A DNA stretch of 64,000 nt. Source: DATKFM01 sp046154965. GTDB lineage: Bacteria > Pseudomonadota > Alphaproteobacteria > Dongiales > Dongiaceae. Position numbers and translations under genes: made by a program. The stretch spans positions 19,756 to 83,755 of the forward strand of contig JBJXDY010000104.1 in NCBI GenBank assembly GCA_046154965.1, read 5' to 3'. This document shows positions 8,024 through 15,567 of the stretch, piece after piece. Under the pieces are notes generated by a model, which was not told the origin of the DNA, did no database searches, and saw only the letters and a list, made by a program, of their open reading frames with translations. The stretch's first letter is position 1; the number at the start of each line of letters is the position of its first letter.

Positions 8024-9427
8024 ATGAATTATTTCCCGGCATTTTTCGATCTCAGAGAACGGCGCGCGCTGATCGTCGGCGGCGGCGAAATCGCCGCCCG
8101 GCGCCTGCGCCTGCTGCTGAAGACGGGCGCCAAGGTCATCGTCGTTGCCCCGCGTCTGAACGAAGAAATCGCGGCCGCCGTCAGCGACGGCACGGTCGCC
8201 GCGATCCGCCGCGGCTTTGTCGCCGGCGATGTCAGCGGCCAAACCGTCGTGTTCTCTGCCACCGGCCGCGAGGACGTGGATGCGCGCGTGGCCGAGGCCG
8301 CCCGCACCGCCGGCGTGCCCGTGAACGTCAGCGACCGGGCCGAGCTTTCCAGCTTCATCGTGCCGGCCATCGTCGAGCGCGACCCCGTCGTCATCGGCAT
8401 CTCCACCGGCGGCGCCGCGCCGGTGCTGGCCAGCCGCGTGCGGGAGTCGATCGAGCGCCTGCTGCCGGCGCGCCTGGGCCGCCTGGCCGATTTCGTCGGC
8501 AGCTTCCGCCAGGGCGTGCGGTCGAAGCTGCCGCAGGCCGCAAACCGTTTTCGCTTCTGGGACAATTTTTTCGACGGCCCGATCGCGGCGCAGCTCCTCG
8601 CCGGCGATGAAACGGGCGCGCGGGAGCGCATGCTGACTCTGGTGAATGGCCGCGCCGTGACCGAGGCGCCGAAAGGCTCGGTCGCCATCGTCGGCGCCGG
8701 CCCGGGCGATCCGGACCTGCTGACCCTGCGCGCGCTCCGCCTGATCCAGCGCGCCGAGGTGGTGATCTATGACAATCTGGTCGGTCCGGCTGTGCTCGAT
8801 CTCGTGCGCCGCGATGCCGAACGCATCTATGTCGGCAAGAGCAAAGGCAACCACAGCAAGACCCAGGACGAGACCAACGCGCTGATCGCCGAACACGCCC
8901 ATTACGGTCATCGCGTCGTCAGGCTGAAGGGCGGCGATCCCTTCATCTTCGGCCGCGGCGGCGAGGAAGTGGAGTATCTCCGCCAGCGCGGTATCCGGGC
9001 CGAACTCGTGCCGGGCATCACCGCCGCGCTTGGCTGCGCCGCCGCCGTCGGCATTCCCCTCACCCATCGGGATCATGCGCACGCGGTGACGCTGGCCACC
9101 GGTCATGGCAAGGACGACGAAACCGATCTGGATTGGGCGACGCTGGCCAAGCTGAAGCAGACGCTGGCGATCTATATGGGCGTCGGCAAGGCCGGCTACA
9201 TCGCCAGCCGGCTGATCGGCCATGGCCTCGATCCCACAACGCCGGTCGCTGTCATCGAGAACGGCACGCTACCGAGCCAGCGCGCGGTCTATGGCCGCCT
9301 TTCCGGCCTTGGCCTGCTGGTGCGGCAGAGCGGCATTACCGGACCGGCGCTGATCGTCATTGGCGCGGTTGTCTCCCTGGCCGATCGGGCGCAGACGCCC
9401 GAGCGCCTCGGAGCGGCCGTGGCCTGA
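8024..9427 (+). CDS. cysG: Sirohaem synthase CysG
   Basis: A 467-residue multifunctional enzyme that makes sirohaem for sulfite reductase. Residues 1-~210 are the NAD-dependent precorrin-2 dehydrogenase/ferrochelatase half (ALIVGGGEIAARRLRLLLKTGA, then SAVADRAELSSFI-type and ISTGGAAPVLASRVRE segments). Residues ~220-460 are the SAM uroporphyrinogen III methyltransferase half (VAIVGAGPGDPDLLTLRALR, GDPFIFGRGGEEVE, VVPGITAA-like and PLTHRDHA). The ATG at 8024 lies behind a strong GGAGG and begins the conserved MNYFPAFFDL start; the open frame before it covers the riboswitch and is not coding. First gene of the sulfur assimilation operon. Confidence 0.95.
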   Translation: MNYFPAFFDLRERRALIVGGGEIAARRLRLLLKTGAKVIVVAPRLNEEIAAAVSDGTVAAIRRGFVAGDVSGQTVVFSATGREDVDARVAEAARTAGVPVNVSDRAELSSFIVPAIVERDPVVIGISTGGAAPVLASRVRESIERLLPARLGRLADFVGSFRQGVRSKLPQAANRFRFWDNFFDGPIAAQLLAGDETGARERMLTLVNGRAVTEAPKGSVAIVGAGPGDPDLLTLRALRLIQRAEVVIYDNLVGPAVLDLVRRDAERIYVGKSKGNHSKTQDETNALIAEHAHYGHRVVRLKGGDPFIFGRGGEEVEYLRQRGIRAELVPGITAALGCAAAVGIPLTHRDHAHAVTLATGHGKDDETDLDWATLAKLKQTLAIYMGVGKAGYIASRLIGHGLDPTTPVAVIENGTLPSQRAVYGRLSGLGLLVRQSGITGPALIVIGAVVSLADRAQTPERLGAAVA

Positions 9428-9441
9428 GGGAGAGCACAGCG

Positions 9442-9750
9442 ATGCCGCAGCAGATCATCACCGCCAACCGACTCCTCGACGGCCGCGTCGTCTTCCTCGC
9501 CGCCAATGGCGCGTGGAGCGAGCGTGTCGGCGCCAGCCGCGTCGCGCAGGATGACGCCGATGCGGCGCTGCTGCTGGCCGAAGCCAACCAGGCCGTGGCC
9601 GACCGCAAGGTCGTGGCGCCTTATCTGATCCCGGTATCGACCGAGAACGGCCAGATCAAGCCGCTGCGCTACCGCGAGATGCTGCGCGCGCTCGGCCCCA
9701 GCACTCACCCCGAATTCGGCCGGCCGGTCGACGCCACGGCGGCACTCTAG
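9442..9750 (+). CDS. DUF2849 family protein
   Basis: A 102-residue soluble protein of the DUF2849 family, seen almost only in alphaproteobacteria between cysG and cysI. A short N-terminal strand-rich part (IITANRLLDGRVVFL) is followed by a helix rich in Ala/Asp (DDADAALLLAEANQAVADRKVV) and the conserved YLIPV...GQIKPLRYREMLRALGP tail. It starts 14 bases after cysG and ends 10 bases before cysI. Function unproven; the constant neighbourhood suggests an accessory role in sulfite reduction. Confidence 0.85.
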   Translation: MPQQIITANRLLDGRVVFLAANGAWSERVGASRVAQDDADAALLLAEANQAVADRKVVAPYLIPVSTENGQIKPLRYREMLRALGPSTHPEFGRPVDATAAL

Positions 9751-9760
9751 GAGCGGCGCG

Positions 9761-11416
9761 ATGTACCGTTACGACAATCACGACCATGCCCTGGTCAATG
9801 AGCGCGTCGCGCAGTTCCGCGACCAGGCCAACCGCCGCATCTCCGGCGAGCTGACCGACGACGAGTTCAAGCCGCTGCGGCTGATGAACGGCCTCTATCT
9901 GCAGCTGCACGCCTATATGCTGCGGGTCGCGATTCCCTATGGCACGCTGTCGTCGGATCAGTTGCGCAAGCTGGCGCATATCGCCCGCCGCTATGACAAG
10001 GGCTACGGCCATTTCACCACCCGCCAGAACATCCAATACAACTGGATCAAGCTGGAGGAGACCGCCGACATCCTGGGCGAGCTGGCCGAGGTCGTGATGC
10101 ATGCGATCCAGACCAGCGGCAACTGCATTCGCAATGTCACCGCCGACCATTTCGCCGGCGTTTCCGCCGATGAGATCGAGGACCCGCGCATCTATGGCGA
10201 GATCATCCGCCAGTGGTCGACTTTCCATCCGGAGTTCACCTTCCTGCCGCGCAAATTCAAGGTCGCGGTGACCGGCTCGCCCCGCGACCGCGCCGCGGTG
10301 AAGGTGCATGACATCGGCCTGCGCATGGTGCGCAACGACAGCGGCGAGGCCGGCTTCGAAGTCTATGTCGGTGGTGGCCAGGGCCGCACGCCCGTGATCG
10401 CCAAGAGCATCCGATCGTTCCTGCCGAAGCGGCATTTGCTCTCCTATCTCGAGGCGATCCTGCGGGTCTACAACCAGCTCGGTCGCCGCGACAATCTCTA
10501 CAAGGCGCGCATCAAGATCCTGGTGGATGCCGTCGGCGCCGCGCAGTTCACGCAGATGGTCGAAGAGGAGTGGCAGCATATTCGCGACGGCTATCTGGAT
10601 CTGCCGGCCGCGGAGATCGAGCGCATCCGCGCTTTCTTCGCGCCGCCGGCCCACAAGGCCTTCGCCGGGCCACCCGCCGAGTACGACGCGCAGCTGCGCC
10701 GCGACTTCCTATTCGCCCGCTGGGTGCGCAGCAACGTCGCTCCCCACAAGCGGCCGGGCTACGCCATCGTGACGCTGTCTCTCAAGCCAGCGGGCGGCGT
10801 GCCGGGCGACGCCACCGATGCACAAATGGACGCGGTGGCCGATCTGGCCGACGCGTACAGCTTCGGCGAGATTCGCGTCAGCCATGAGCAGAACCTGGTG
10901 CTCGCCGACGTAGAGCAGGCCAAGCTGTATGAACTCTGGCGCAAGCTCGAGGCGCTGAACCTGGCCGAGCCGAATATCGGTCTCGCCGGCGACATCATCG
11001 CCTGCCCCGGCCTTGACTATTGCGCATTGGCCAATGCCCGCTCGATCCCGGTGGCGCAGCAGATCAGCAAGCATTTCGCCGATCTGACGCGCCTCCTGGA
11101 TATCGGCGAGCTGAAGATCAAGATCTCCGGCTGCATCAATGCCTGCGGCCACCACCATGTGGGTCACATCGGCATTCTGGGCGTCGATAAGCATGGCCAG
11201 GAATTTTACCAGATCACCCTCGGCGGCAGCGCCGACGAGAACGCCTCCATCGGCGATATCGTCGGCCCGGCCTTCAGCACCGATCGGGTAGTCGGCGCCG
11301 TGGAAACCATCATCGATACCTACCTGACGCTACGCGGCGAAGACGAGCGCTTCCTCGATACCTATCGCCGCGTCGGCCTCAAGCCCTTCAAGGAGAAGCT
11401 CTATGCCGCTCATTAA
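9761..11416 (+). CDS. cysI: Sulfite reductase haemoprotein subunit
   Basis: A 551-residue assimilatory sulfite (nitrite/sulfite-family) reductase. It has the two ferredoxin-like halves and sirohaem-binding regions of the family. The 4Fe-4S ligands are visible as CPGLDYC (Cys415, Cys421) and CINAC (Cys458, Cys462), the latter followed by GHHHVGHIG. GHFTTRQNIQYNW near residue 86 is a sirohaem-contact region. The enzyme reduces sulfite to sulfide with six electrons in the cytoplasm. No flavoprotein CysJ is nearby, so ferredoxin or another donor is likely. The start has a GGAG 8 bases upstream. Confidence 0.95.
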   Translation: MYRYDNHDHALVNERVAQFRDQANRRISGELTDDEFKPLRLMNGLYLQLHAYMLRVAIPYGTLSSDQLRKLAHIARRYDKGYGHFTTRQNIQYNWIKLEETADILGELAEVVMHAIQTSGNCIRNVTADHFAGVSADEIEDPRIYGEIIRQWSTFHPEFTFLPRKFKVAVTGSPRDRAAVKVHDIGLRMVRNDSGEAGFEVYVGGGQGRTPVIAKSIRSFLPKRHLLSYLEAILRVYNQLGRRDNLYKARIKILVDAVGAAQFTQMVEEEWQHIRDGYLDLPAAEIERIRAFFAPPAHKAFAGPPAEYDAQLRRDFLFARWVRSNVAPHKRPGYAIVTLSLKPAGGVPGDATDAQMDAVADLADAYSFGEIRVSHEQNLVLADVEQAKLYELWRKLEALNLAEPNIGLAGDIIACPGLDYCALANARSIPVAQQISKHFADLTRLLDIGELKIKISGCINACGHHHVGHIGILGVDKHGQEFYQITLGGSADENASIGDIVGPAFSTDRVVGAVETIIDTYLTLRGEDERFLDTYRRVGLKPFKEKLYAAH

Positions 11417-12011
11417 AGCCAACGGCCTCGCCGACGATCTCTGGACGTTCGTGAAGGACGAGGAGCAACTCCCTCCCGGTGGCGCCATCATCGTCACGCT
11501 GGCGCGCTGGCAGGCCAACCGCGACCAGTTGGCAGCGCGGCCGACGCCGCTGGGCGTCCGCCTGAAGAGCGATCAGGCGCCGTCGACCATATCGGGCGAT
11601 ATCGAGCGCTTCGACGTGATCGCGCTGGAATTCCCCAAGTTCACCGACGGCCGCGCCTATAGCAGCGCGCGGCTGCTGCGGGAGCGCCATGGCTTCCGCG
11701 GCGAGTTGCGGGCCGTGGGCAATGTGCTGCGGGACCAGCTTGCATTCATGCGCCGCTGCGGTTTCGACAGCTACGAGATTCCCGAGACCGCCGATGCGGC
11801 GGCCTGGGCCGGCTCGCTGCGCGGCCTCTCCGTCGTCTATCAGCCGGCGACCGATCAGCGGCAGACCGCGCTCGCCGCCCGTCACCGGCCGGCGGCGGCG
11901 CCGCGCCGCGAGGTCGAAGAGGATGAGGAGCCGGCGCCGAAGATAATCGCCGCGGCAGTGGAGGCCAGCAACGAATTCTCGCAGGTCTGCGCGGGTTACT
12001 GGGCGTATTAG
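11403..12011 (+). CDS. DUF934 family protein with extended C-terminus
   Basis: A 202-residue protein of the DUF934 family, which in alpha- and betaproteobacteria follows cysI and precedes cysH. The conserved core runs from GAIIVTLARWQANRD through FDVIALEFPKFTDGRAYSSARLLRERHGFRGELRAVGNV and FMRRCGFDSYEIPE to about residue 150. The last ~50 residues are longer than usual and charged or low-complexity (PRREVEEDEEPAPK). The gene overlaps the end of cysI by 14 bases, so it is co-translated. Role unproven; probably accessory to sulfite reduction. Confidence 0.85.
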   Translation: MPLIKANGLADDLWTFVKDEEQLPPGGAIIVTLARWQANRDQLAARPTPLGVRLKSDQAPSTISGDIERFDVIALEFPKFTDGRAYSSARLLRERHGFRGELRAVGNVLRDQLAFMRRCGFDSYEIPETADAAAWAGSLRGLSVVYQPATDQRQTALAARHRPAAAPRREVEEDEEPAPKIIAAAVEASNEFSQVCAGYWAY

Positions 12012-12042
12012 TCGTAACACAAACAGAAACGCGAAACTCGTC

Positions 12043-12780
12043 ATGCTCGACTCGCCCGCCCCTGCCAGCCTCTCGCCCAGCACGGAAGTTCTCCGCGCGC
12101 GGGCGCTCGGCATTGCCGGGCGGCAGCGGCGGCAGGCGGCCCTGGCGCTGCTGCAATGCGTGTTGAAGGAGGAGTTTCCCGGGCGCGTTGCCGCGGTGTC
12201 GTCGTTCGGCGTGGAGTCGGCGGTCATCCTGTCGCTGGTGTCGGAAGTGGATCCGGCAACGCCGGTGATCTTCCTGGAGACCGGCAAGCACTTCCCGGAA
12301 ACGCTGGCCTATCGCGACAAGATGACGCGTCGTCTCGGCCTGCGCGATGTCCGGGATATCAAGCCCGATTCCGTCGAACTCGCGGCGAACGATCCATCAA
12401 GCGATCTCTGGCAGCGCGATAGCGATGCCTGCTGCGGCATCCGCAAAGTGGTGCCGCTGAGCCGCGCGCTGTCCGGATTCGATGCCTGGATCACCGGCCG
12501 CAAGCGTCATCACGGCGCCGAGCGCGCCAATCTGTCGCTGGTCGAAGCATCGGAAGGACGGTTCAAGATCAATCCGCTGGCGGATTGGACTTCCGAAGAG
12601 ATCGCGGCGGATTTCCGGGCGCAGAACATGCCGGCGCATCCGCTGGCGCTCAAAGGCTACCGCTCCATCGGTTGCGCGCCCTGCACGCGTCGAACGCAGG
12701 AAGGCGAGGATGCGCGCGCCGGCCGTTGGTCCGGCACCGACAAGACCGAGTGTGGCATCCATCGGGCGCCCTGGTTCTGA
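12043..12780 (+). CDS. cysH: Assimilatory APS/PAPS reductase CysH (iron-sulfur type)
   Basis: A 245-residue adenylylsulfate reductase giving sulfite from APS or PAPS. The PP-loop region SSFGVESAVIL is near residue 53. Two cysteine pairs, Cys130-Cys131 (DACCGIRK) and Cys211/Cys214 (GCAPC), are the 4Fe-4S ligands typical of the APS-using, cluster-containing branch. The catalytic tail KTECGIH at 234-240 holds the thioredoxin-reactive Cys. Start at ATG 12043, with only a weak ribosome-binding site. Follows DUF934 in the operon. The sulfate-activation genes cysDN are not in the window. Confidence 0.94.
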   Translation: MLDSPAPASLSPSTEVLRARALGIAGRQRRQAALALLQCVLKEEFPGRVAAVSSFGVESAVILSLVSEVDPATPVIFLETGKHFPETLAYRDKMTRRLGLRDVRDIKPDSVELAANDPSSDLWQRDSDACCGIRKVVPLSRALSGFDAWITGRKRHHGAERANLSLVEASEGRFKINPLADWTSEEIAADFRAQNMPAHPLALKGYRSIGCAPCTRRTQEGEDARAGRWSGTDKTECGIHRAPWF

Positions 12781-12849
12781 GTTCATATCCCGCTCGCCAT
12801 CGCGTATAATCCAGCACCGGTCATCAGATCGACTCCGGCATAGAACCTT

Positions 12850-13686
12850 ATGACGCAAGAGATCATTGTCTTCTTCCTGATCGGCGGACTGGCGCAGCTT
12901 GTCGACGGCGCGCTCGGCATGGCGTTCGGCGTGATCTCGACATCGCTGCTGCTGAGCTTCGGCATCACGCCCGCGGTGACCAGCGCCACGGTGCATGTCT
13001 GCAAGATCGCGACCGGCGCCGCGTCCGGCCTCTCGCATCTAGCACTTGGAAATGTCGACCGGCGCCTGCTATTGCAGCTCGCATTGCCCGGCGCGATCGG
13101 CGCGATGATCGGCGCCTATCTCCTGACCACGCTGCCGGTGGAGATCGCACGGCCGCTGGTTGCCGTGTATCTGTTCATCATGGGCATCCTCATCCTGCGC
13201 CGCGCCCTTCGGCAGCGGGCGGCAGTTGCGGTTGAAGAAACGGGTCATCGGCGAACGGTCGCGCCATTGGGACTGATCGGCGGGTTCCTCGATGCGACGG
13301 GCGGCGGCGGCTGGGGCCCGATCGTCACGTCGGGCCTTCTGGTTAAGAACATGAAGCCCGCCATGGCCATCGGCACCGCCAACCTTGCAGAGTTCATGGT
13401 GGCGATCTGCGCGGCCGGCGTATTTCTCGCCTTTGCCAGTTTCTATCTGCCGGCCATCATCGGCCTCACGCTCGGCGGCGTGCTGACGGCGCCAGTCGCC
13501 GCGTATCTGACCAAAAAAATTCCCGCGAGGCTGGTCCTGGGTGTGGTTGCGGTGCTAATCTTCGCCTTGAGCGTGCGGACCACCATCGTCGCAATCAGCA
13601 GCTGGCAGGACAAGGCGGTGACCGCCGCGGAAACCGAGGCCGTCGTTCTCAACCACTCAGACCCGGCGCCCGGCGAGCAGAACTGA
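12850..13686 (+). CDS. TSUP (TauE/SafE-type) sulfite/organosulfur exporter
   Basis: A 278-residue inner-membrane protein with about eight hydrophobic segments and the two half-repeats of the TSUP family (GGLAQLVDGALGMAFGV near residue 10; GLIGGFLDATGGGGWGP near 140). Its place between cysH and metZ suggests handling of excess sulfite or sulfide or another small sulfur compound. Direction and substrate are inferred from context. Confidence 0.88.
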   Translation: MTQEIIVFFLIGGLAQLVDGALGMAFGVISTSLLLSFGITPAVTSATVHVCKIATGAASGLSHLALGNVDRRLLLQLALPGAIGAMIGAYLLTTLPVEIARPLVAVYLFIMGILILRRALRQRAAVAVEETGHRRTVAPLGLIGGFLDATGGGGWGPIVTSGLLVKNMKPAMAIGTANLAEFMVAICAAGVFLAFASFYLPAIIGLTLGGVLTAPVAAYLTKKIPARLVLGVVAVLIFALSVRTTIVAISSWQDKAVTAAETEAVVLNHSDPAPGEQN

Positions 13687-13701
13687 CAAGAAAACAGAGG
13701 G

Positions 13702-13725
13702 CCGGACGCGGCAATTCGTCCGGAG
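13702..13725 (+). promoter_or_regulatory. Hairpin overlapping the metZ ribosome-binding site
   Basis: CCGGACG (13702-13708) pairs with CGTCCGG (13717-13723). The last two G residues are the start of the GGAG at 13722-13725 that precedes ATG 13734, so the stem would partly mask the ribosome-binding site. Confidence 0.45.
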
Positions 13726-13733
13726 CCACAAAG

Positions 13734-14948
13734 ATGCCGGACGACAGCCAGAGACAGAGCAAGGCAAGGCCGAAAAAGAAATCATGGCGGCCGCAGACGC
13801 GCCTGGTACGCGGCGGCCTGGCGCGCAGCCAGTTCGGCGAGACCGCAGAGGCGATCTATCTGACATCGGGCTATGTCTATGACGACGCAGAAACAGCAGA
13901 AGCCCGCTTCGCCAATCGCGACCCCGGGTTCATCTACAGCCGCTACGGCAATCCGACCGTGTCGATGTTCGAGGAGCGCATGTGCCAGTTCGAGGGCGCG
14001 GCCGCTTCGCGCGCCGTCGCCAGCGGCATGGCTGCGGTGAATGCGGCGCTCATGTGCCAGGTGCGCGCCGGCGACCGCGTCGTCGCGTCGCGCGCGCTGT
14101 TCGGCTCCTGCCGCTTCATCATCGAGGAATTGTTGCCGCGCTATGGCGTCGTGACGCAGCTCGTCGACGGCACCGACCTGGATCAGTGGCGCGATGCGCT
14201 GAAACCCGGCGCCCGCTGCGTGTTCATCGAGACTCCGGCCAATCCGACGCTGGAGCTCATCGACATCCAGGCGGTGGCGGACCTCTCCCATGCCGCCGGC
14301 GCGCGGCTGATCGTCGACAATGTTTTTGCCACGCCGGTGCTGCAGAAACCGCTGCCCATGGGCGCCGACATCGTGCTCTATTCGACGACCAAGCATATCG
14401 ACGGCCAGGGACGCTGCCTCGGCGGTATCGTGCTGGGCACCGAGAAATTCATCGGCGAGGAGCTGCAGCCGCTGCTGCGCCACACCGGACCGTCGCTCAG
14501 CCCGTTCAATGCCTGGGTCATGCTGAAAGGCCTGGAGACGCTGGAGCTGCGCGTGCGCCAGCATTGCAGCAACGCCGCCGCCATCGCCGACTTCCTGGCC
14601 GCGCAGGGCGAAGTGTCGACACTGATCTATCCCGGCCGGAATGATTTCCCGCAGCGCGCGCTGGCGCAGCGGCAGATGTCTTCGGGCGGCACGCTGGTGA
14701 CGTTCGAGCTCAAAGGCGACAAGGCGCGGGCCTTCCGCTTCCTCAATGCGCTGGAACTGATCGACATCTCCAACAATCTCGGCGACTCCAAGAGCCTGGT
14801 CACCCATCCGGCTACCACCACCCATCAGCGGCTGACCCCGGCAGACCGGGCCCATCTGGGAATCTCCGACAGTATGATCCGGCTCTCTGTCGGCCTCGAG
14901 GATGCGGCCGATCTGATCGACGATCTGGACCAGGCGCTGGCCGCTTAA
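13734..14948 (+). CDS. metZ: O-succinylhomoserine sulfhydrylase
   Basis: A 404-residue PLP enzyme of the Cys/Met metabolism family, closest in feel to MetZ: TRLVRGG start, SGYVYDDAETAEARF, YSRYGNPTV, and STTKHIDGQGRCLGG with the PLP lysine at residue ~220. The C-terminal LVTHPATTTHQRL and RLSVGLEDADDLI-like segment are typical. It condenses O-succinyl- (or O-acetyl-) homoserine with sulfide to homocysteine, joining the cys genes to methionine synthesis. This makes SAM-responsive control of the whole operon sensible. Confidence 0.93.
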   Translation: MPDDSQRQSKARPKKKSWRPQTRLVRGGLARSQFGETAEAIYLTSGYVYDDAETAEARFANRDPGFIYSRYGNPTVSMFEERMCQFEGAAASRAVASGMAAVNAALMCQVRAGDRVVASRALFGSCRFIIEELLPRYGVVTQLVDGTDLDQWRDALKPGARCVFIETPANPTLELIDIQAVADLSHAAGARLIVDNVFATPVLQKPLPMGADIVLYSTTKHIDGQGRCLGGIVLGTEKFIGEELQPLLRHTGPSLSPFNAWVMLKGLETLELRVRQHCSNAAAIADFLAAQGEVSTLIYPGRNDFPQRALAQRQMSSGGTLVTFELKGDKARAFRFLNALELIDISNNLGDSKSLVTHPATTTHQRLTPADRAHLGISDSMIRLSVGLEDAADLIDDLDQALAA

Positions 14949-15033
14949 AGAATTCGTAACGATTTCATCCCACGACAGCGAAACGCTGCCGAAACCTCGC
15001 CCCGCTAGCCTGTGAAGATAGCGGGAGCCCGGG

Positions 15034-15342
15034 ATGCAACGATCCGACGAAATCGCCAGAGAAGTTTTCGACGCGCTCGCGCGGATGGGCGGCCATGCCC
15101 CGTTCTGGCACATCACCTATGAAATCCGGCAGAGCCGCCGCGCCCGCGGTGCCGGCATCCCCGAGACCTTCGACTTGACGGTGCGCCGCAGCCTCGAAGA
15201 GCGCTGCGGCCGCTCTTGTCTCTATCGCGGCGACAGCGATTTGTTCGTGTTGTCCGAAGACGGCGGCCAGAGCATCTGGTCGATCAATCACGCTGAGGCC
15301 CTGCGCCAACGGCGCATACAGTCACCAAGCCGCTGCCTATAG
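15034..15342 (+). CDS. Small hypothetical protein, possible winged-helix fold
   Basis: A 102-residue protein behind a good ribosome-binding site (GCGGGAG). The pattern SDEIAREVFDALARMGGHAPFWHITYEIRQS, then a basic stretch, DLTVRRSLEERC and DLFVLSEDGGQSIWSI, resembles the small winged-helix domain seen at the N-terminus of Mrr-like proteins (helix, helix, wing ending in an F-x-L strand). No catalytic domain is attached. It stands alone between metZ and phoX. The assignment rests on visual similarity only. Confidence 0.6.
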   Translation: MQRSDEIAREVFDALARMGGHAPFWHITYEIRQSRRARGAGIPETFDLTVRRSLEERCGRSCLYRGDSDLFVLSEDGGQSIWSINHAEALRQRRIQSPSRCL

Positions 15343-15468
15343 AGTGCGCTGAAACACGCCGTCCCCTATCCGTAGCTTAGGGCGCCGACGCGCTTCCTGT
15401 CGCTGCCTGCCGCACCGTGTGGCCGGCCGCCTCCGCAAAACCGCGACTATTGCCGCGAAGTAAAATCG

Positions 15469-15497
15469 GGTTCACAACAACGTCACGGTACTGTCAC
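15469..15497 (+). promoter_or_regulatory. Pho box upstream of phoX
   Basis: Three 7-bp half-sites with an 11-bp period: GGTTCAC (15469-15475), ACGTCAC (15480-15486) and CTGTCAC (15491-15497). The last two fit the PhoB direct-repeat consensus CTGTCAT-N4-CTGTCAT well. It lies 70 bases before the phoX start, so phosphate-starvation control by PhoB is likely. Confidence 0.75.
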
Positions 15498-15567
15498 AGG
15501 CAGTATATACGGTTTTCCGACGTGCCCCGATTCAAGAAAACCAGACATTCACGGAAAGGAAAACACC

